From assembly GCF_026343115.1 (NCBI RefSeq), contig NZ_JAPEMC010000001.1, forward strand, positions 2,294,001 through 2,358,000: a DNA stretch of 64,000 nt. The letters run 5' to 3'. The notes under the pieces were generated by a model. The model was not told the origin of the DNA. It ran no database searches and worked only from the letters and a program-made list of their open reading frames with translations. A program made the position numbers and the translations under genes. This document shows positions 16,717-25,992 of this stretch, piece by piece (the first letter of the stretch is position 1; the number at the start of each line of letters is the position of its first letter). This stretch comes from Streptomyces sp. NBC_00102. GTDB lineage: Bacteria > Actinomycetota > Actinomycetes > Streptomycetales > Streptomycetaceae.

Positions 16717-18123
16717 TCAGTGCCGGTGTCCGCCGCTCGGCGACGCCGGTACGGGAGTCGGCCGGGCGGGTTTGCCGGACGGCCAGAGCCGTGGCCGGCG
16801 TTTCGCCGCGACGTCCTCGACCCAGCCGAAGGCCAGGATGGCGAGCCCTATGAGCGGCCAGATGAGGATCAGGCTCAGCCCGGTGTAGAGGCCGTCGGAG
16901 TAGGCGCCGAGGTGCTCGTCGACCCAGCCGATCTTCCACATCTGGTCTATCAGCGGCACGGTCGCCATGAGGAGCAGGTTGTGCCATATGTAGATCGTCA
17001 CGGCACGGTTGTTGGCGAGCGTGACGAGGCCGTCGTACGGGGCGAGGCGGCCGGGCAGCTTCTCCCAGGACGGGGCGTACTGGAGCAGGATCATGCAGAA
17101 GCCGAAGGACCAGGTGGCCTGGGCGAGCGGGATCTCGTCGAGGTTCCAGCCCTCTTCGGTGAGGTGCCCGGAGGCCCACCAGAGGCCGAAGCCCATGATG
17201 ATCGCGGCCGAGGAGACGGCGAGGTAGCGCGGGACGCGCTTGAGCACTCCGTCGTGGTGGGCGAAGCCGAGGATCCAGCAGGAGGCGAACACCGTGAAGT
17301 CCACGACGCCTTCGCCGGTCGCGCCGGGGATGGTGACCAGTCCGGTGCCGAAGACCGCGGTGAGGCCGATCGGCGCGAGCATCGTCGCCCAGGGCATCTT
17401 GCGGAACGCCTTGAGGAGCAGCGGGGACGCGATCACGAACCACAGGTAGGCGCGGATGTACCAGAGCGGGCCGGCCGCCTGGTCGGCCCAGGAGGTCTCC
17501 AGCCAGCCGCCGTCGGAGCCGCTGACCTCCGGGTACGGCGGGGAGCCGACCGGGAGGACGTAGCTCGCCAGGCGGACGAACCACCAGAGCCCCTCCTCCT
17601 TCACGGGCTTCCAGCCGAGCCAGAACATCATCGGGAGGGCGACGACGGAGAACAGCCACATCGGGGGCAGCAGTCGCCGTACCCGGCTGCGGATGACGCT
17701 CCACGCGGGGCGGGCCAGCGAGCGGGCCATCAGCGACCCGGCGAGCGTGAACATCACGCCCATGGACGGGAAGAGGACGGTCAGCCAGGCCCACCCGAAA
17801 AGGTGGTAGACCACCACGCGGACGAGCGCGACGGAGCGCAGCACGTCGAGGTAGCGGTCGCGGACGGGCCGCTTCGGGGCGGCCGAGGCGGGCTCCCCCG
17901 CTTCCACGGGTGCCTCCGGCACGGCAGGGCCTCCGGCGTGCCGCCCGTGGTGCGGGGCGGGGGCCGGGACACCGGGGACGGTGGTGGTGCCGTCGCCGAG
18001 GTAGCTGCCGGGGCCGGTGGCGTAGGGCAGGGAAGGTGCGGGGGCGCGGCGGTGCGCCGCGGGCGCGGGTATCCGCAGCCGTGCGGTGTCCTCGCCGCTC
18101 GGGGTGGGTTCGTTCCAGCTCAT
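16717..18123 (-). CDS. Membrane acyltransferase, family 3
   Basis: A 468-residue integral membrane O-acyltransferase with about ten membrane segments. The first ~90 residues are a Pro/Ala-rich cytoplasmic stretch. The domain opens with RYLDVLRSVALVRVVVYHLFGW, whose His is the conserved catalytic position of this family, and YIWHNLLLM occurs near 395. The ATG overlaps the stop of matB (ATGA), so synthesis is coupled to the glycan synthase. This suggests it O-acylates the MatB polymer or a precursor; that role is inferred. Confidence 0.86.
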   Translation of the reverse strand: MSWNEPTPSGEDTARLRIPAPAAHRRAPAPSLPYATGPGSYLGDGTTTVPGVPAPAPHHGRHAGGPAVPEAPVEAGEPASAAPKRPVRDRYLDVLRSVALVRVVVYHLFGWAWLTVLFPSMGVMFTLAGSLMARSLARPAWSVIRSRVRRLLPPMWLFSVVALPMMFWLGWKPVKEEGLWWFVRLASYVLPVGSPPYPEVSGSDGGWLETSWADQAAGPLWYIRAYLWFVIASPLLLKAFRKMPWATMLAPIGLTAVFGTGLVTIPGATGEGVVDFTVFASCWILGFAHHDGVLKRVPRYLAVSSAAIIMGFGLWWASGHLTEEGWNLDEIPLAQATWSFGFCMILLQYAPSWEKLPGRLAPYDGLVTLANNRAVTIYIWHNLLLMATVPLIDQMWKIGWVDEHLGAYSDGLYTGLSLILIWPLIGLAILAFGWVEDVAAKRRPRLWPSGKPARPTPVPASPSGGHRH

Positions 18124-20318
18124 CCGACGGGCCTCCGGTGGTCGGCGCCGACGGCGGCACGCGCTCCCGGCGCCGCGCCGGGGGCGTCCAGGACGCCGGT
18201 GCGGCGCAGTTTCTGCCAGCGGAGCCGGCCGCCGGTGAGGGCGGTGATCCAGGACTGGAGCAGCACGACGTACATGAGCTGCCGGTACATGATCTGCTGG
18301 AGCGGCAGGGAGATCAGGTGGGTCATGCGTTCCTTGTCGAGCCGGAACGCGTAGGCGGCGCAGATGAGCTGGACCAGCAGCACGCCGAACCACGCGGCGA
18401 CGGTCTTGCCGGTGGGGCCGAAGATCAGCCCGTACACCAGGAAGACGTCGATGAGCGGGGCGAGCAGCGGGGCGACCACCATGAAGAGGGAGACGAACGG
18501 CAGGCCGACGCGGCCGAAGCGGCCGGAGTGTCCCCGGTCGAAGACGGCGCCCCGGTGCTTCCAGATGGCCTGCATGGTGCCGTAGGACCAGCGGTAGCGC
18601 TGGGACCACAGCTGCTGCACGGACTCCGGTGCCTCGGTCCAGGCGCGGGCGTTCTCCGAGTAGACGACGTCCCAGCCGTCGCGGTGGAGGGCCATCGTGA
18701 TGTCGGTGTCCTCGGCGAGGGTGTCCTCGCTCATGCCGCCGACCCGGTCCAGGGCGGTGCGGCGGAAGGCGCCGACCGCGCCGGGGATGGTGGGCATGCA
18801 GCGCAGGACGTCGTACATCCGGCGGTCCAGGTTGAAGCCCATCACGTACTCGATGTGCTGCCAGGCGCCGATCAGCGAGTCGCGGTTGCCGACCTTGGCG
18901 TTGCCCGCCACCGCGCCGACCTTGGGGTCGGCGAAGGGCTGGACGAGCTCGCGGACGGTGGAGGGCTCGAAGACGGTGTCGCCGTCCATCATCACGACGA
19001 TGTCGTAACGGGCGTGCGCGATGCCGTTGTTGAGCGCGGCGGGCTTGCCCGCGTTCTGCTGGCGCACCACGCGGACGTTCGGCAGCCGCATGTCCTCGAC
19101 GAGGTCGGCGGTGCCGTCCGTCGACCCGTCGTCGATGACGATGATCTCGATCGGGTGGTCGCTGGCCATGAGGGAACGGACGGTCGCCTCGATGCACTTG
19201 CGCTCGTTGTACGCGGGTACGAGCACGGACACCGGGCCGGTGACGGGCTGGTCGCCCCAGCGGAAGTTCCTGCGGCGGACCCGGCGGGCGTGCACGAAGG
19301 AGAGCAGCAGCATCAGCCCGAAGCGGCCGATGACGAGGACGCCGACCACGGAGAGGCCGGCCACCAGGACACCGGTGACGTCCTCGGAGAAGCCCACGGC
19401 GGTGACGAAGGTCTTGCCCTTCCAGAGTGCGGGGCCGCTGACCGGGGTGAGCGCGCTCGGGGCGCCGAGGGCGGTGGTCAGGTTGGTGAACTCGTACCCC
19501 TTCTCCTGCATGGAGGGCAGGAAGCGGTCGAGCGCGGCCAGCGTCTGGGAGCGGTCGCCGCCGGAGTCGTGCATCAGGACGATCGCGCCCTTGCCGTGCT
19601 TGGGCGTGGCGTTCTCGATGATCGTCCGGACGCCGGGGCGCTTCCAGTCCTCGCTGTCGGTGTCGTTGACGACGGTGAGGTAGCCGCGGCCGCCGATGTA
19701 CTGGGCGACGGGCCAGGACTTGTCGTCCATCGCGTCGGCGAACGAGGAGTACGGCGGCCGGAAGAGGGAGCTGTGCACCCCGGCGGCGCCCGCGAGGGCG
19801 AGCTGGTTCTCGGAGAGCTCCCAGTCGATCCGGCTGGTGGTCTGGTACGAGAGGTCGGGGTGGTTGAAGGTGTGCAGGCCGACCTCGTGGCCTTCGTCCA
19901 CCATGCGCCGGACGAGTTCCGGGTAGCGGGAGGCCATGGTGCCGGTCACGAAGAACACGCCGTGGGCGTGGTACTCCTTCAGCTTGTCCAGCACCCGGGG
20001 CGTCCACTCGGGGTCCGGGCCGTCGTCGAAGGTCAGCACGATGTGGTGGTCGGGAATCCGCACCGAGGTCGCGGGCTCGGTCTTCGACCGGGCGTCGATG
20101 ACGGGGCCGCCGTCGAGGATGCGGTCGGGCACCTGGTCGGTGCCGACGGGGTTGCGGACGCGATGGTCGGCGGCGATCTCGCTGTTCACGTAACCGCGCA
20201 GGACGAGCATGGCGAGCAGGGCCACCAGAATCAGGAACGGCAGCAGATAGCGCAGCGGCAGTCTGCGTTTGGCCTTCGCCTTGCGGCGGTTCCTGACCAG
20301 CGGTGCGGGCTGAGTCAT
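18120..20318 (-). CDS. matB: Bifunctional polysaccharide deacetylase / family 2 glycosyltransferase (MatB-like)
   Basis: A 732-residue membrane enzyme with two activities. An N-terminal TM anchor (~22-42) leads to a NodB-type deacetylase (~88-290: LTFDDGPD, HTFNHPDLS, RPPYSS, LMHDSGG, giving the Asp-His-His metal site). A further TM stretch follows (~318-345), then a GT2 domain (~355-600: VLVPAYNE, IDDGSTDGT, MMDGDT, EDTD, and QxxRW as QRYRW), then C-terminal TMs. The arrangement is that of Streptomyces MatB, needed for a poly-beta-1,6-GlcNAc-like glycan and mycelial aggregation. The ATG directly abuts the matA stop (TAA-ATG). Confidence 0.9.
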   Translation of the reverse strand: MTQPAPLVRNRRKAKAKRRLPLRYLLPFLILVALLAMLVLRGYVNSEIAADHRVRNPVGTDQVPDRILDGGPVIDARSKTEPATSVRIPDHHIVLTFDDGPDPEWTPRVLDKLKEYHAHGVFFVTGTMASRYPELVRRMVDEGHEVGLHTFNHPDLSYQTTSRIDWELSENQLALAGAAGVHSSLFRPPYSSFADAMDDKSWPVAQYIGGRGYLTVVNDTDSEDWKRPGVRTIIENATPKHGKGAIVLMHDSGGDRSQTLAALDRFLPSMQEKGYEFTNLTTALGAPSALTPVSGPALWKGKTFVTAVGFSEDVTGVLVAGLSVVGVLVIGRFGLMLLLSFVHARRVRRRNFRWGDQPVTGPVSVLVPAYNERKCIEATVRSLMASDHPIEIIVIDDGSTDGTADLVEDMRLPNVRVVRQQNAGKPAALNNGIAHARYDIVVMMDGDTVFEPSTVRELVQPFADPKVGAVAGNAKVGNRDSLIGAWQHIEYVMGFNLDRRMYDVLRCMPTIPGAVGAFRRTALDRVGGMSEDTLAEDTDITMALHRDGWDVVYSENARAWTEAPESVQQLWSQRYRWSYGTMQAIWKHRGAVFDRGHSGRFGRVGLPFVSLFMVVAPLLAPLIDVFLVYGLIFGPTGKTVAAWFGVLLVQLICAAYAFRLDKERMTHLISLPLQQIMYRQLMYVVLLQSWITALTGGRLRWQKLRRTGVLDAPGAAPGARAAVGADHRRPVG

Positions 20319-21035
20319 TTACGGGGTGCTGCTTTCTGGTGATACGACCGGCGGTTCGGTGACCGGGGGTGTCGTCGCCGGAGCGTCGGGCGTGCCGCCC
20401 GGCGCTTCGGGCGTGGTCGGCGTGGTCGGCGTGGTCGCCGTGGCCGACGCGGAAGGCTTGGGGCTCGTCCCGCCGCCGGTGCCCGCCGAGGAGCCGGCGG
20501 GCTTGCTCGTGGAGGGGCTCGCGCCGGGGTTCGTGGCGGACGCGTCGGCGGAGGTGCTCACCGACGAGCCGGTGGCGCCCGGAGAGGCCGCCGTGCCCGT
20601 GGCTCCGTCGCCGGGCGTCGGGCCGGTGGTCGCGCCCGGGTCGGTGGCGCCGGCGACTCCGGCCGGGTCGGACGGGTCCGCGGCGGGCGTGTCCGCGCTC
20701 TTGTCCTCGTCGTTCTTCTGCTGCTCCTGGCTGGTGAGCGGGAGCCAGGGCGCGACGGAACTGCCGCCGAAGAGGGAGGAGACGAGGACGACGGCGAAGA
20801 CGGTACAGCCTGCGGCGACGAGCCAGCCGGCCCTGCGGAAGTTCTTGCTCCGCCGGCCGCTCTCGTCCACGAAGACGGGGCCGTCCGACGTCTCCGGCGT
20901 GCCGGGTCCGGTCTTGAGCTCGGAGAGCTGACGCCCCAGCCCGTCCAGCTGGATCGTCACGTCATGAGGCTCATGGCTGTGCCCGGTCCGGGTACCTTCT
21001 CGCCAATTTTCCACAGCTGTACGCACATCCCCCAC
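20319..21035 (-). CDS. matA: Single-pass membrane protein with Ser/Thr/Pro-rich tail (MatA-like)
   Basis: A 238-residue protein. It has a short cytoplasmic N-terminus, one TM (~69-90, GWLVAAGCTVFAVVLVSS), then ~145 residues of Ala/Thr/Pro/Ser/Gly-rich low-complexity sequence outside the cell. Its position immediately upstream of and abutting matB matches the matAB locus. Sequence alone gives no biochemical function; it could be an accessory to glycan export or attachment. GTG at 21035 is used, and the ribosome site is weak. The identification rests mostly on context. Confidence 0.72.
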   Translation of the reverse strand: MGDVRTAVENWREGTRTGHSHEPHDVTIQLDGLGRQLSELKTGPGTPETSDGPVFVDESGRRSKNFRRAGWLVAAGCTVFAVVLVSSLFGGSSVAPWLPLTSQEQQKNDEDKSADTPAADPSDPAGVAGATDPGATTGPTPGDGATGTAASPGATGSSVSTSADASATNPGASPSTSKPAGSSAGTGGGTSPKPSASATATTPTTPTTPEAPGGTPDAPATTPPVTEPPVVSPESSTP

Positions 21036-21180
21036 TCAACGTTTCCGGCACACATGAATGACTGGTTTCATGCCGTCGGACTGGGTCCCCACCCCGTCCG
21101 CGCACCGCGTTCCCCTTGTGCCCGGACTGATGAATGTAGCGCAAGATGCTGACGCCAATGTCCCCGGATCGGGTTGTTCT

Positions 21181-22152
21181 TCACGCCTGGGACGCCATCG
21201 CGAGAGCGTCCGCTTCGGGCAGCCAGGAACCAGGTGGCCGTACCATCCACCCTTCTGACGACTGAAGTTGAACGGCGGCGGTACGGAGGGCGTCCAAACC
21301 GGGATGCCGCATCCCCTTCCGGTGGACCAGCAGGAGCGGGGAGAGCGGGACCGGGCGCACGAGGGGTCGGAGCACCGTGCCCGGAAGCGGAGGAAAACCG
21401 ACAACGGCGAGCACCGGGTATCCCGTCTTCGCCATGATCCGTTGAAATTCGGCCACTCCTACGGCAAGCGGAGTGGGCGGTGCCAGGTGGATGTCCCACT
21501 CTTCGAAAAGGAGTGCGGCGAGGTCGGTCCACTCGCGGGTGCGCGCATTGCCTGCCCCCGCGTAGACGGTTTCCCCGGCCAGATCGGCGAGGGCGACGAC
21601 CTCGCGCGGAGCGAGAGGATGAGCGGACGGCAGCAGGACGGCCATCGGCTCGTAGCGCACGGGTTGCACGTGGAGACCCGCGCGCACCGCGGGGTCGAGC
21701 CCGCCGGCCCGGCCGAAGGAGGCGTCCAGCCGTCCGGCGAGGATCTCCCCGGCGGCCCAGGTGAGGCCGGACTCGAATCGGGCCATCAGCTCGCATTCCG
21801 GGGCGAGTTCGCGCGCCCGGTCCAGCACCCGGGCGGCCGTCATCCCGTCCGTGTTCAGGTCCACCAGGAGCGGCCGGGCCGCCGCGTCGGCGAAGGCGGC
21901 GCCGAGCGCGGCGTGCGCGTCGAGCACCCGGCGGGCGTGCGGGACGAGCCGTTCGCCGTCCGTCGTGAGGACGACCTGCCGGGTGGTACGGACGAACAGC
22001 GCGGCACCGAGCAGCCTCTCCAGCCTGCGGATGTCCCGGCTCAGCGCCTGCTGGGCCACGAAGAGGCGGGCTGCGGCCCGGGTGAAGTGCAGGTCCTCGG
22101 CGACGGCGAGGAAGGCGCGCAGCAGCCGGGGATCGAGGTCGGGGACGGTCAC
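21181..22152 (-). CDS. LysR family transcriptional regulator
   Basis: A 323-residue regulator. An N-terminal winged helix (residues ~6-65: LRAFLAVAEDLHFTRAAARL, then SRDIRRLERLLGAALF) is followed by a periplasmic-binding-like effector domain. GTG start at 22152. It diverges from an MFS transporter gene over an 83-bp region, the classical LysR layout, so the transporter is its most likely target. Confidence 0.92.
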   Translation of the reverse strand: MTVPDLDPRLLRAFLAVAEDLHFTRAAARLFVAQQALSRDIRRLERLLGAALFVRTTRQVVLTTDGERLVPHARRVLDAHAALGAAFADAAARPLLVDLNTDGMTAARVLDRARELAPECELMARFESGLTWAAGEILAGRLDASFGRAGGLDPAVRAGLHVQPVRYEPMAVLLPSAHPLAPREVVALADLAGETVYAGAGNARTREWTDLAALLFEEWDIHLAPPTPLAVGVAEFQRIMAKTGYPVLAVVGFPPLPGTVLRPLVRPVPLSPLLLVHRKGMRHPGLDALRTAAVQLQSSEGWMVRPPGSWLPEADALAMASQA

Positions 22153-22235
22153 CGGGGGAATCTACAACACAGGTGAGTGAATCGGGTCCGGGCAGGTGTT
22201 GGACCGGACGGTGGCGCGCGGCCGAGGCTGCGAGG

Positions 22236-23549
22236 GTGCCGAACCCTGCCCCCACCCCCACGACCGCCACGACCGCCACGCCCACCACGACCGCCGCGCC
22301 CCCGCCCGGCCCCTCCGGGATATCGCCCGGGGCTCCCGGCAACGCCTATCTGCGGCTGCTGCGCACCCCGGGCGCCCGCGCCTTCACGGCGGGGAACCTG
22401 CTGGCCCGGCTGCCGATGGGGATGTTCAGCGTCAGCGCGGTGCTGATGATCGCGGGCTCCCGCGGCTCGTACGCCCTGGCGGGCGCGGTGACCGCGACCG
22501 GTCTGGTGGCGACCGCCGTGGTGGCGCCCCTGACGGCGCGGCTCGTCGACCGCTACGGCCAGGCCAGGATCGCCGTCCCCGCCACCGCGCTCGCCGCGGC
22601 CGGCGCCCTCGTCCTGGCGCTCTGCGTACGCCTCGACGCCCCGACCTGGACCCTCTTCCTCGCGTACTCCGCCACGGCCACCGCCCCCAACACCGGCGGT
22701 ATGTCACGTGCCCGCTGGTCACACCTGCTCCGGGACGACCCGGCCGCCCTGCACACCGCCAACTCCTTCGAACAGGCCGCAGACGAGCTCTGCTTCATGC
22801 TCGGCCCGGTCCTCGCCGCCACGCTCTGCGGCACGCTCTTCCCGGAGGCGGGCACGGTCACGGGCGCGGTGCTGATGATGAGCGGCATCCTGATCTTCGC
22901 CGCCCAGCGCTCCACGGAGCCGCCGGTCGCCCCCCGTACGGTCCGGGCGCGCTCCCCGTTCCGCTCCCCCGGCATGCCCGCGCTGCTCGCCGTGTTCCTG
23001 GCGACGGGGGCGGTCTTCGGCACGATGGAGGTCGTGTCGATCGCGCACGCCGGGGGCGCGGTGCTCGCTCTCCAGGCCACCGGCTCCTGCGTGGCGGGGC
23101 TGCTCTACGGTGCGCTGCGCCCGGCCCGGAACCTCGCGGCGCGGCTGACGCTCTGCCTCGCCGCGATGACCGCGCTGATGTGTCTGCCGCTGCTGGCGGT
23201 CGCCACCACCGGCTCGCTGCTCGCCCTGGCGCTCTGCCTGCTGGCGGCGGGCGCGGCCACCGCGCCGACCATGGTGACCGGCATGACGCTCGTCCAACGC
23301 CTGACCCCGGCGACCCAGTTGAACGAGGGCATGACGATCGCGGTGACCGCCCTGCTCGGCGGGGTCGCGGCCGGCTCGGCCACCGGCGGCTGGCTGGTGG
23401 AGCACGGCGGCACGATCCCCGGGTACGCCGCCCCCGCCTGCGCCGCCGGACTCGCCCTCGTGGTCTCCGTCGTCGGTGCGGGACGACGGGCGGGACGGAC
23501 GGCCGGAGAGGCAGGACGCGCGCGTCGGGGCGAGGCCACCACCGGCTGA
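22236..23549 (+). CDS. MFS transporter
   Basis: About 437 residues with ~12 hydrophobic segments after a Pro/Thr-rich N-terminal tail. The MFS loop 2-3 motif appears as ARLVDRYGQARIAVP. It resembles drug/metabolite exporters; the substrate is unknown. I chose the GTG at 22236 because upstream in-frame sequence looks non-coding and overlaps the LysR promoter region. It is divergently paired with the LysR gene. Confidence 0.85.
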   Translation: MPNPAPTPTTATTATPTTTAAPPPGPSGISPGAPGNAYLRLLRTPGARAFTAGNLLARLPMGMFSVSAVLMIAGSRGSYALAGAVTATGLVATAVVAPLTARLVDRYGQARIAVPATALAAAGALVLALCVRLDAPTWTLFLAYSATATAPNTGGMSRARWSHLLRDDPAALHTANSFEQAADELCFMLGPVLAATLCGTLFPEAGTVTGAVLMMSGILIFAAQRSTEPPVAPRTVRARSPFRSPGMPALLAVFLATGAVFGTMEVVSIAHAGGAVLALQATGSCVAGLLYGALRPARNLAARLTLCLAAMTALMCLPLLAVATTGSLLALALCLLAAGAATAPTMVTGMTLVQRLTPATQLNEGMTIAVTALLGGVAAGSATGGWLVEHGGTIPGYAAPACAAGLALVVSVVGAGRRAGRTAGEAGRARRGEATTG

Positions 23550-23616
23550 TCCGCCACGAGAGAAGACAAGTTCACCTACGTGAACAGCAGTTGAGCTGGG
23601 GATCTGCCGCACGGTC

Positions 23617-23645
23617 TTGACGGCCACCTGGTCTGTACCTATGGT
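23617..23645 (+). promoter_or_regulatory. Predicted promoter of the secreted lyase
   Basis: TTGACG (23617-23622) and TATGGT (23640-23645) with a 17-base spacer are a strong HrdB-type match, giving a ~60-base leader. The spacer holds TGGTCT-GT-ACC, a partial resemblance to the DasR core. Confidence 0.6.
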
Positions 23646-23710
23646 CACCGGCCAGCAGGCGTGTTCAACCCCCAGAGCTTCGTTCACGTACGAGAACGGA
23701 TGGCCCCCAC

Positions 23711-24949
23711 ATGCCAGTCACCCCCACACCTTCGCGCGCTCCCGCACCGCGCCGCGGCCGCAGGCGCCCCGCACTCCTCCTCACCGCGGCGGCAGCGGCG
23801 GCAGCGCTCGTCGTCGGGTTCCTCTCCGGGCCCGGCGCCCCGCACGCCGAGGCGGCGCCGGCCACCTTCACCCACCCCGGAGTCACCGTCTCGCAGGGCC
23901 AGTTGGACTTCGCCCGCACCAAGGTCAACGCCGGTGCGCAGCCCTGGAAGGGTGCGTACGACCAGATGATGGCGAGCGGCTACGCGAGCCTGAGCCGCAC
24001 CGCCAAGCCCCGCGCGACCGTCGAGTGCGGCTCGTACTCCAACCCCAACAACGGCTGTACGGACGAGCGCGAGGACGCGATCGCCGCGTACACCGACGCC
24101 CTCGCCTGGTACATCACCCGGGACGAGCGGTACGCGAAGAAGTCCATCGAGCTGATGGACGCCTGGTCGGCGACGATCACCAGCCACACCAACAGCAACG
24201 CCCCGCTGCAGACCGGCTGGGCGGGCTCCTCGTGGCCCAAGGCGGCCGAGATCATCAAGTACACCTACACCGGGACCTGGGCCAACTCCGGTCGCTTCTC
24301 GACCATGTTGAGGAACGTCTACCTGCCGCAGCTCATCAACGGCTCCAACTCCAACGGCAACTGGGAGCTGTCGATGATGGAGGCCGCCGTCGGCATCTCC
24401 GTCTTCCTGGAGGACAAGACCTCCTACGACAAGGCGATCGCGAAGTTCCGCACCCGTACGGCGGCGTACGTCTACCTCGCGTCGGACGGCGCGGTGCCCA
24501 AGACCGTACCGAGCCAGAACCTCGACACCACCGCGAAGATCGTCAGCTACTGGCAGGGCCAGTCCACCTTCGTCACCGGCCTCACCCAGGAGACCTGCCG
24601 CGACTTCACCCACACCGGGTACGGCATCTCGGCCATCTCGCACATCGCGGAGACCAGCCGCATCCAGGGCCAGGACCTCTACGGCACGGACGTCGGCGAG
24701 CGGCTGCGCCAGGCCCTCGGCTTCCAGTCCAAGTACCAGCGCGGAGAGGCCGTCCCGAGCTGGCTCTGCGGCGGGTCCCTCAACCTCGGCCTCGGCCCCG
24801 TCACCGAGGTCGGCTACAACGCCCTGCACAACCGCCTCGGCATCGCGATGACCAACACCCAGGCCCTGACCGAGCAGAACCGCCCGGCCGGCAGCAACAA
24901 CCTCTTCGTGGCCTGGGAGACCCTGACCCACGGGGACAACCCGAACTGA
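23711..24949 (+). CDS. Secreted alginate-lyase superfamily protein
   Basis: A 412-residue exported protein. The N-terminal signal has an Arg-rich n-region, a hydrophobic stretch at ~21-38 and a probable cleavage after AEA-A near 48. The rest fits the alpha/alpha-toroid alginate lyase superfamily (HPGVTVSQGQLDFARTKV, then YTDALAWYITRDERYAKKS, then NWELSMMEAAVGISVF). A uronic-acid polysaccharide is the likely substrate, but the exact specificity (alginate, glucuronan or other) cannot be told. Two internal Cys pairs may form disulfides. It is monocistronic with its own promoter. Confidence 0.8.
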   Translation: MPVTPTPSRAPAPRRGRRRPALLLTAAAAAAALVVGFLSGPGAPHAEAAPATFTHPGVTVSQGQLDFARTKVNAGAQPWKGAYDQMMASGYASLSRTAKPRATVECGSYSNPNNGCTDEREDAIAAYTDALAWYITRDERYAKKSIELMDAWSATITSHTNSNAPLQTGWAGSSWPKAAEIIKYTYTGTWANSGRFSTMLRNVYLPQLINGSNSNGNWELSMMEAAVGISVFLEDKTSYDKAIAKFRTRTAAYVYLASDGAVPKTVPSQNLDTTAKIVSYWQGQSTFVTGLTQETCRDFTHTGYGISAISHIAETSRIQGQDLYGTDVGERLRQALGFQSKYQRGEAVPSWLCGGSLNLGLGPVTEVGYNALHNRLGIAMTNTQALTEQNRPAGSNNLFVAWETLTHGDNPN

Positions 24950-24994
24950 GCCCGGCGGATTCTCGCGGCTGGTCCGGCGACTCGGGACCCCGGG

Positions 24995-25195
24995 TCACCC
25001 CGACCAGTCGGCCCGCCCGTCGTGGAGGTACACCGGTTGCCCGGCACCCAGCCGGGCAACCTCCGCGGAGAAGCGCCGGGCCATGCGCTCCCCGAGCAGG
25101 GTCACGGCCGGTCCGAGTTCACCGGCGGCCTCCATCACCAGGGGCATGAGCTGTGCGTGTGGGCCCTGCCGTTCGTGCTCGCGGATCGCGGACTC
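24995..25195 (-). pseudogene. Possible gene remnant in frame behind TetR
   Basis: The reading frame of the TetR gene continues past its TGA (25198-25196) for 66 more codons to a TGA at 24997-24995. The composition is protein-like (MPLVMEAAGELGPAV, LLGERMARRFSAEVARL). A separate start could be the ATG at 25147. It has no recognised homology. A hairpin inside it argues for plain intergenic DNA instead. Confidence 0.25.
25036..25060. terminator. Hairpin between convergent lyase and TetR genes
   Basis: A perfect 10-bp stem GTTGCCCGGC/GCCGGGCAAC with a 5-base loop lies between two genes that end towards each other. Confidence 0.65.
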
Positions 25196-25852
25196 TCAAC
25201 GTCCCTTGCCGGGCCCGAGGTTGAGCAGCACGGTGCCGAGCTGGTCCGGCGTGAGGGCCTGCGCGGGCAGAGCGTCTGCTGCGGGACCGGCGCGAAGGCC
25301 GTCGAGGAGCAGGGCGAGCGGGCGGAGCCAGGCGTCCGGGGCTGCCGCGGTGAGCGCGGGTACGGCCCGGCCCAGTGCGGCCAGGGAGAAGAGCAGGTCC
25401 TCGGTGAGCAGGTCCGGGCGGATGGCGCCCTGCTCCTGACCGCGCCGGATCAACACGTCGATGGTTCCGCGATTGTGGGCGTGGACCGCCTCCAGGGACG
25501 GGACGCCTTCCAGGTTCGTGGTCATGAGGTCGTTGGTGCCCCGGTCGGCCGCCAGGCCCGCGAACACCGTACGCAGGTACTGCCCCAGGGCCCTCCACGC
25601 GTCATCGGCGGCACGTGCCCGTTCGCCGGCCTCCATGGTCTCCGCGAGCGCGTCCCGGAAGACCTCGTCGACGAGGGCGGCACGGGTCGGGAAGTGGCGA
25701 TAGAGGGTCGCGTTGCCCACGCCTGCCCGCCGGGCGATGACGTCGAGCGGGGCGTCCAGGCCCTCCTCCGCGAAGACCTCTCGGGCCGTGTCCCTCAGCA
25801 GCTTCCGGTTGCGCAGCGCGTCGCGGCGCCCCACCGGCGGACGGTCGCCCAT
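25196..25852 (-). CDS. TetR family transcriptional regulator
   Basis: A 218-residue repressor-type protein. The HTH lies at ~15-60 (REVFAEEGLDAPLDVIARRAG, NATLYRHFPTRAALV), and the ligand-binding domain follows. ATG with GGGAG upstream. It is divergent from the patatin gene, and the 216-bp gap holds two related 26-bp palindromes that are the probable operators. The ligand is unknown. Confidence 0.93.
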   Translation of the reverse strand: MGDRPPVGRRDALRNRKLLRDTAREVFAEEGLDAPLDVIARRAGVGNATLYRHFPTRAALVDEVFRDALAETMEAGERARAADDAWRALGQYLRTVFAGLAADRGTNDLMTTNLEGVPSLEAVHAHNRGTIDVLIRRGQEQGAIRPDLLTEDLLFSLAALGRAVPALTAAAPDAWLRPLALLLDGLRAGPAADALPAQALTPDQLGTVLLNLGPGKGR

Positions 25853-25948
25853 CGCGTCTCCCTCTTCTCTCCCCGCACGGGACTTCTCCCGTAGGCCCGG
25901 GGCCTCGGCCGCGTACCCCGCGTACCCCGCGTACCAGGAATCCCGCCT

Positions 25949-25974
25949 CGTACCGGGGAGCGTTCCCCGGTACG
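25949..25974. promoter_or_regulatory. TetR operator candidate 1
   Basis: Perfect inverted repeat CGTACCGGGGA-GCGT-TCCCCGGTACG. It shares the core CGGGGA-N4-TCCCCG with site 2, 44 bp away centre to centre. Confidence 0.7.
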
Positions 25975-25992
25975 GATGCTATCGTCGGCCGA

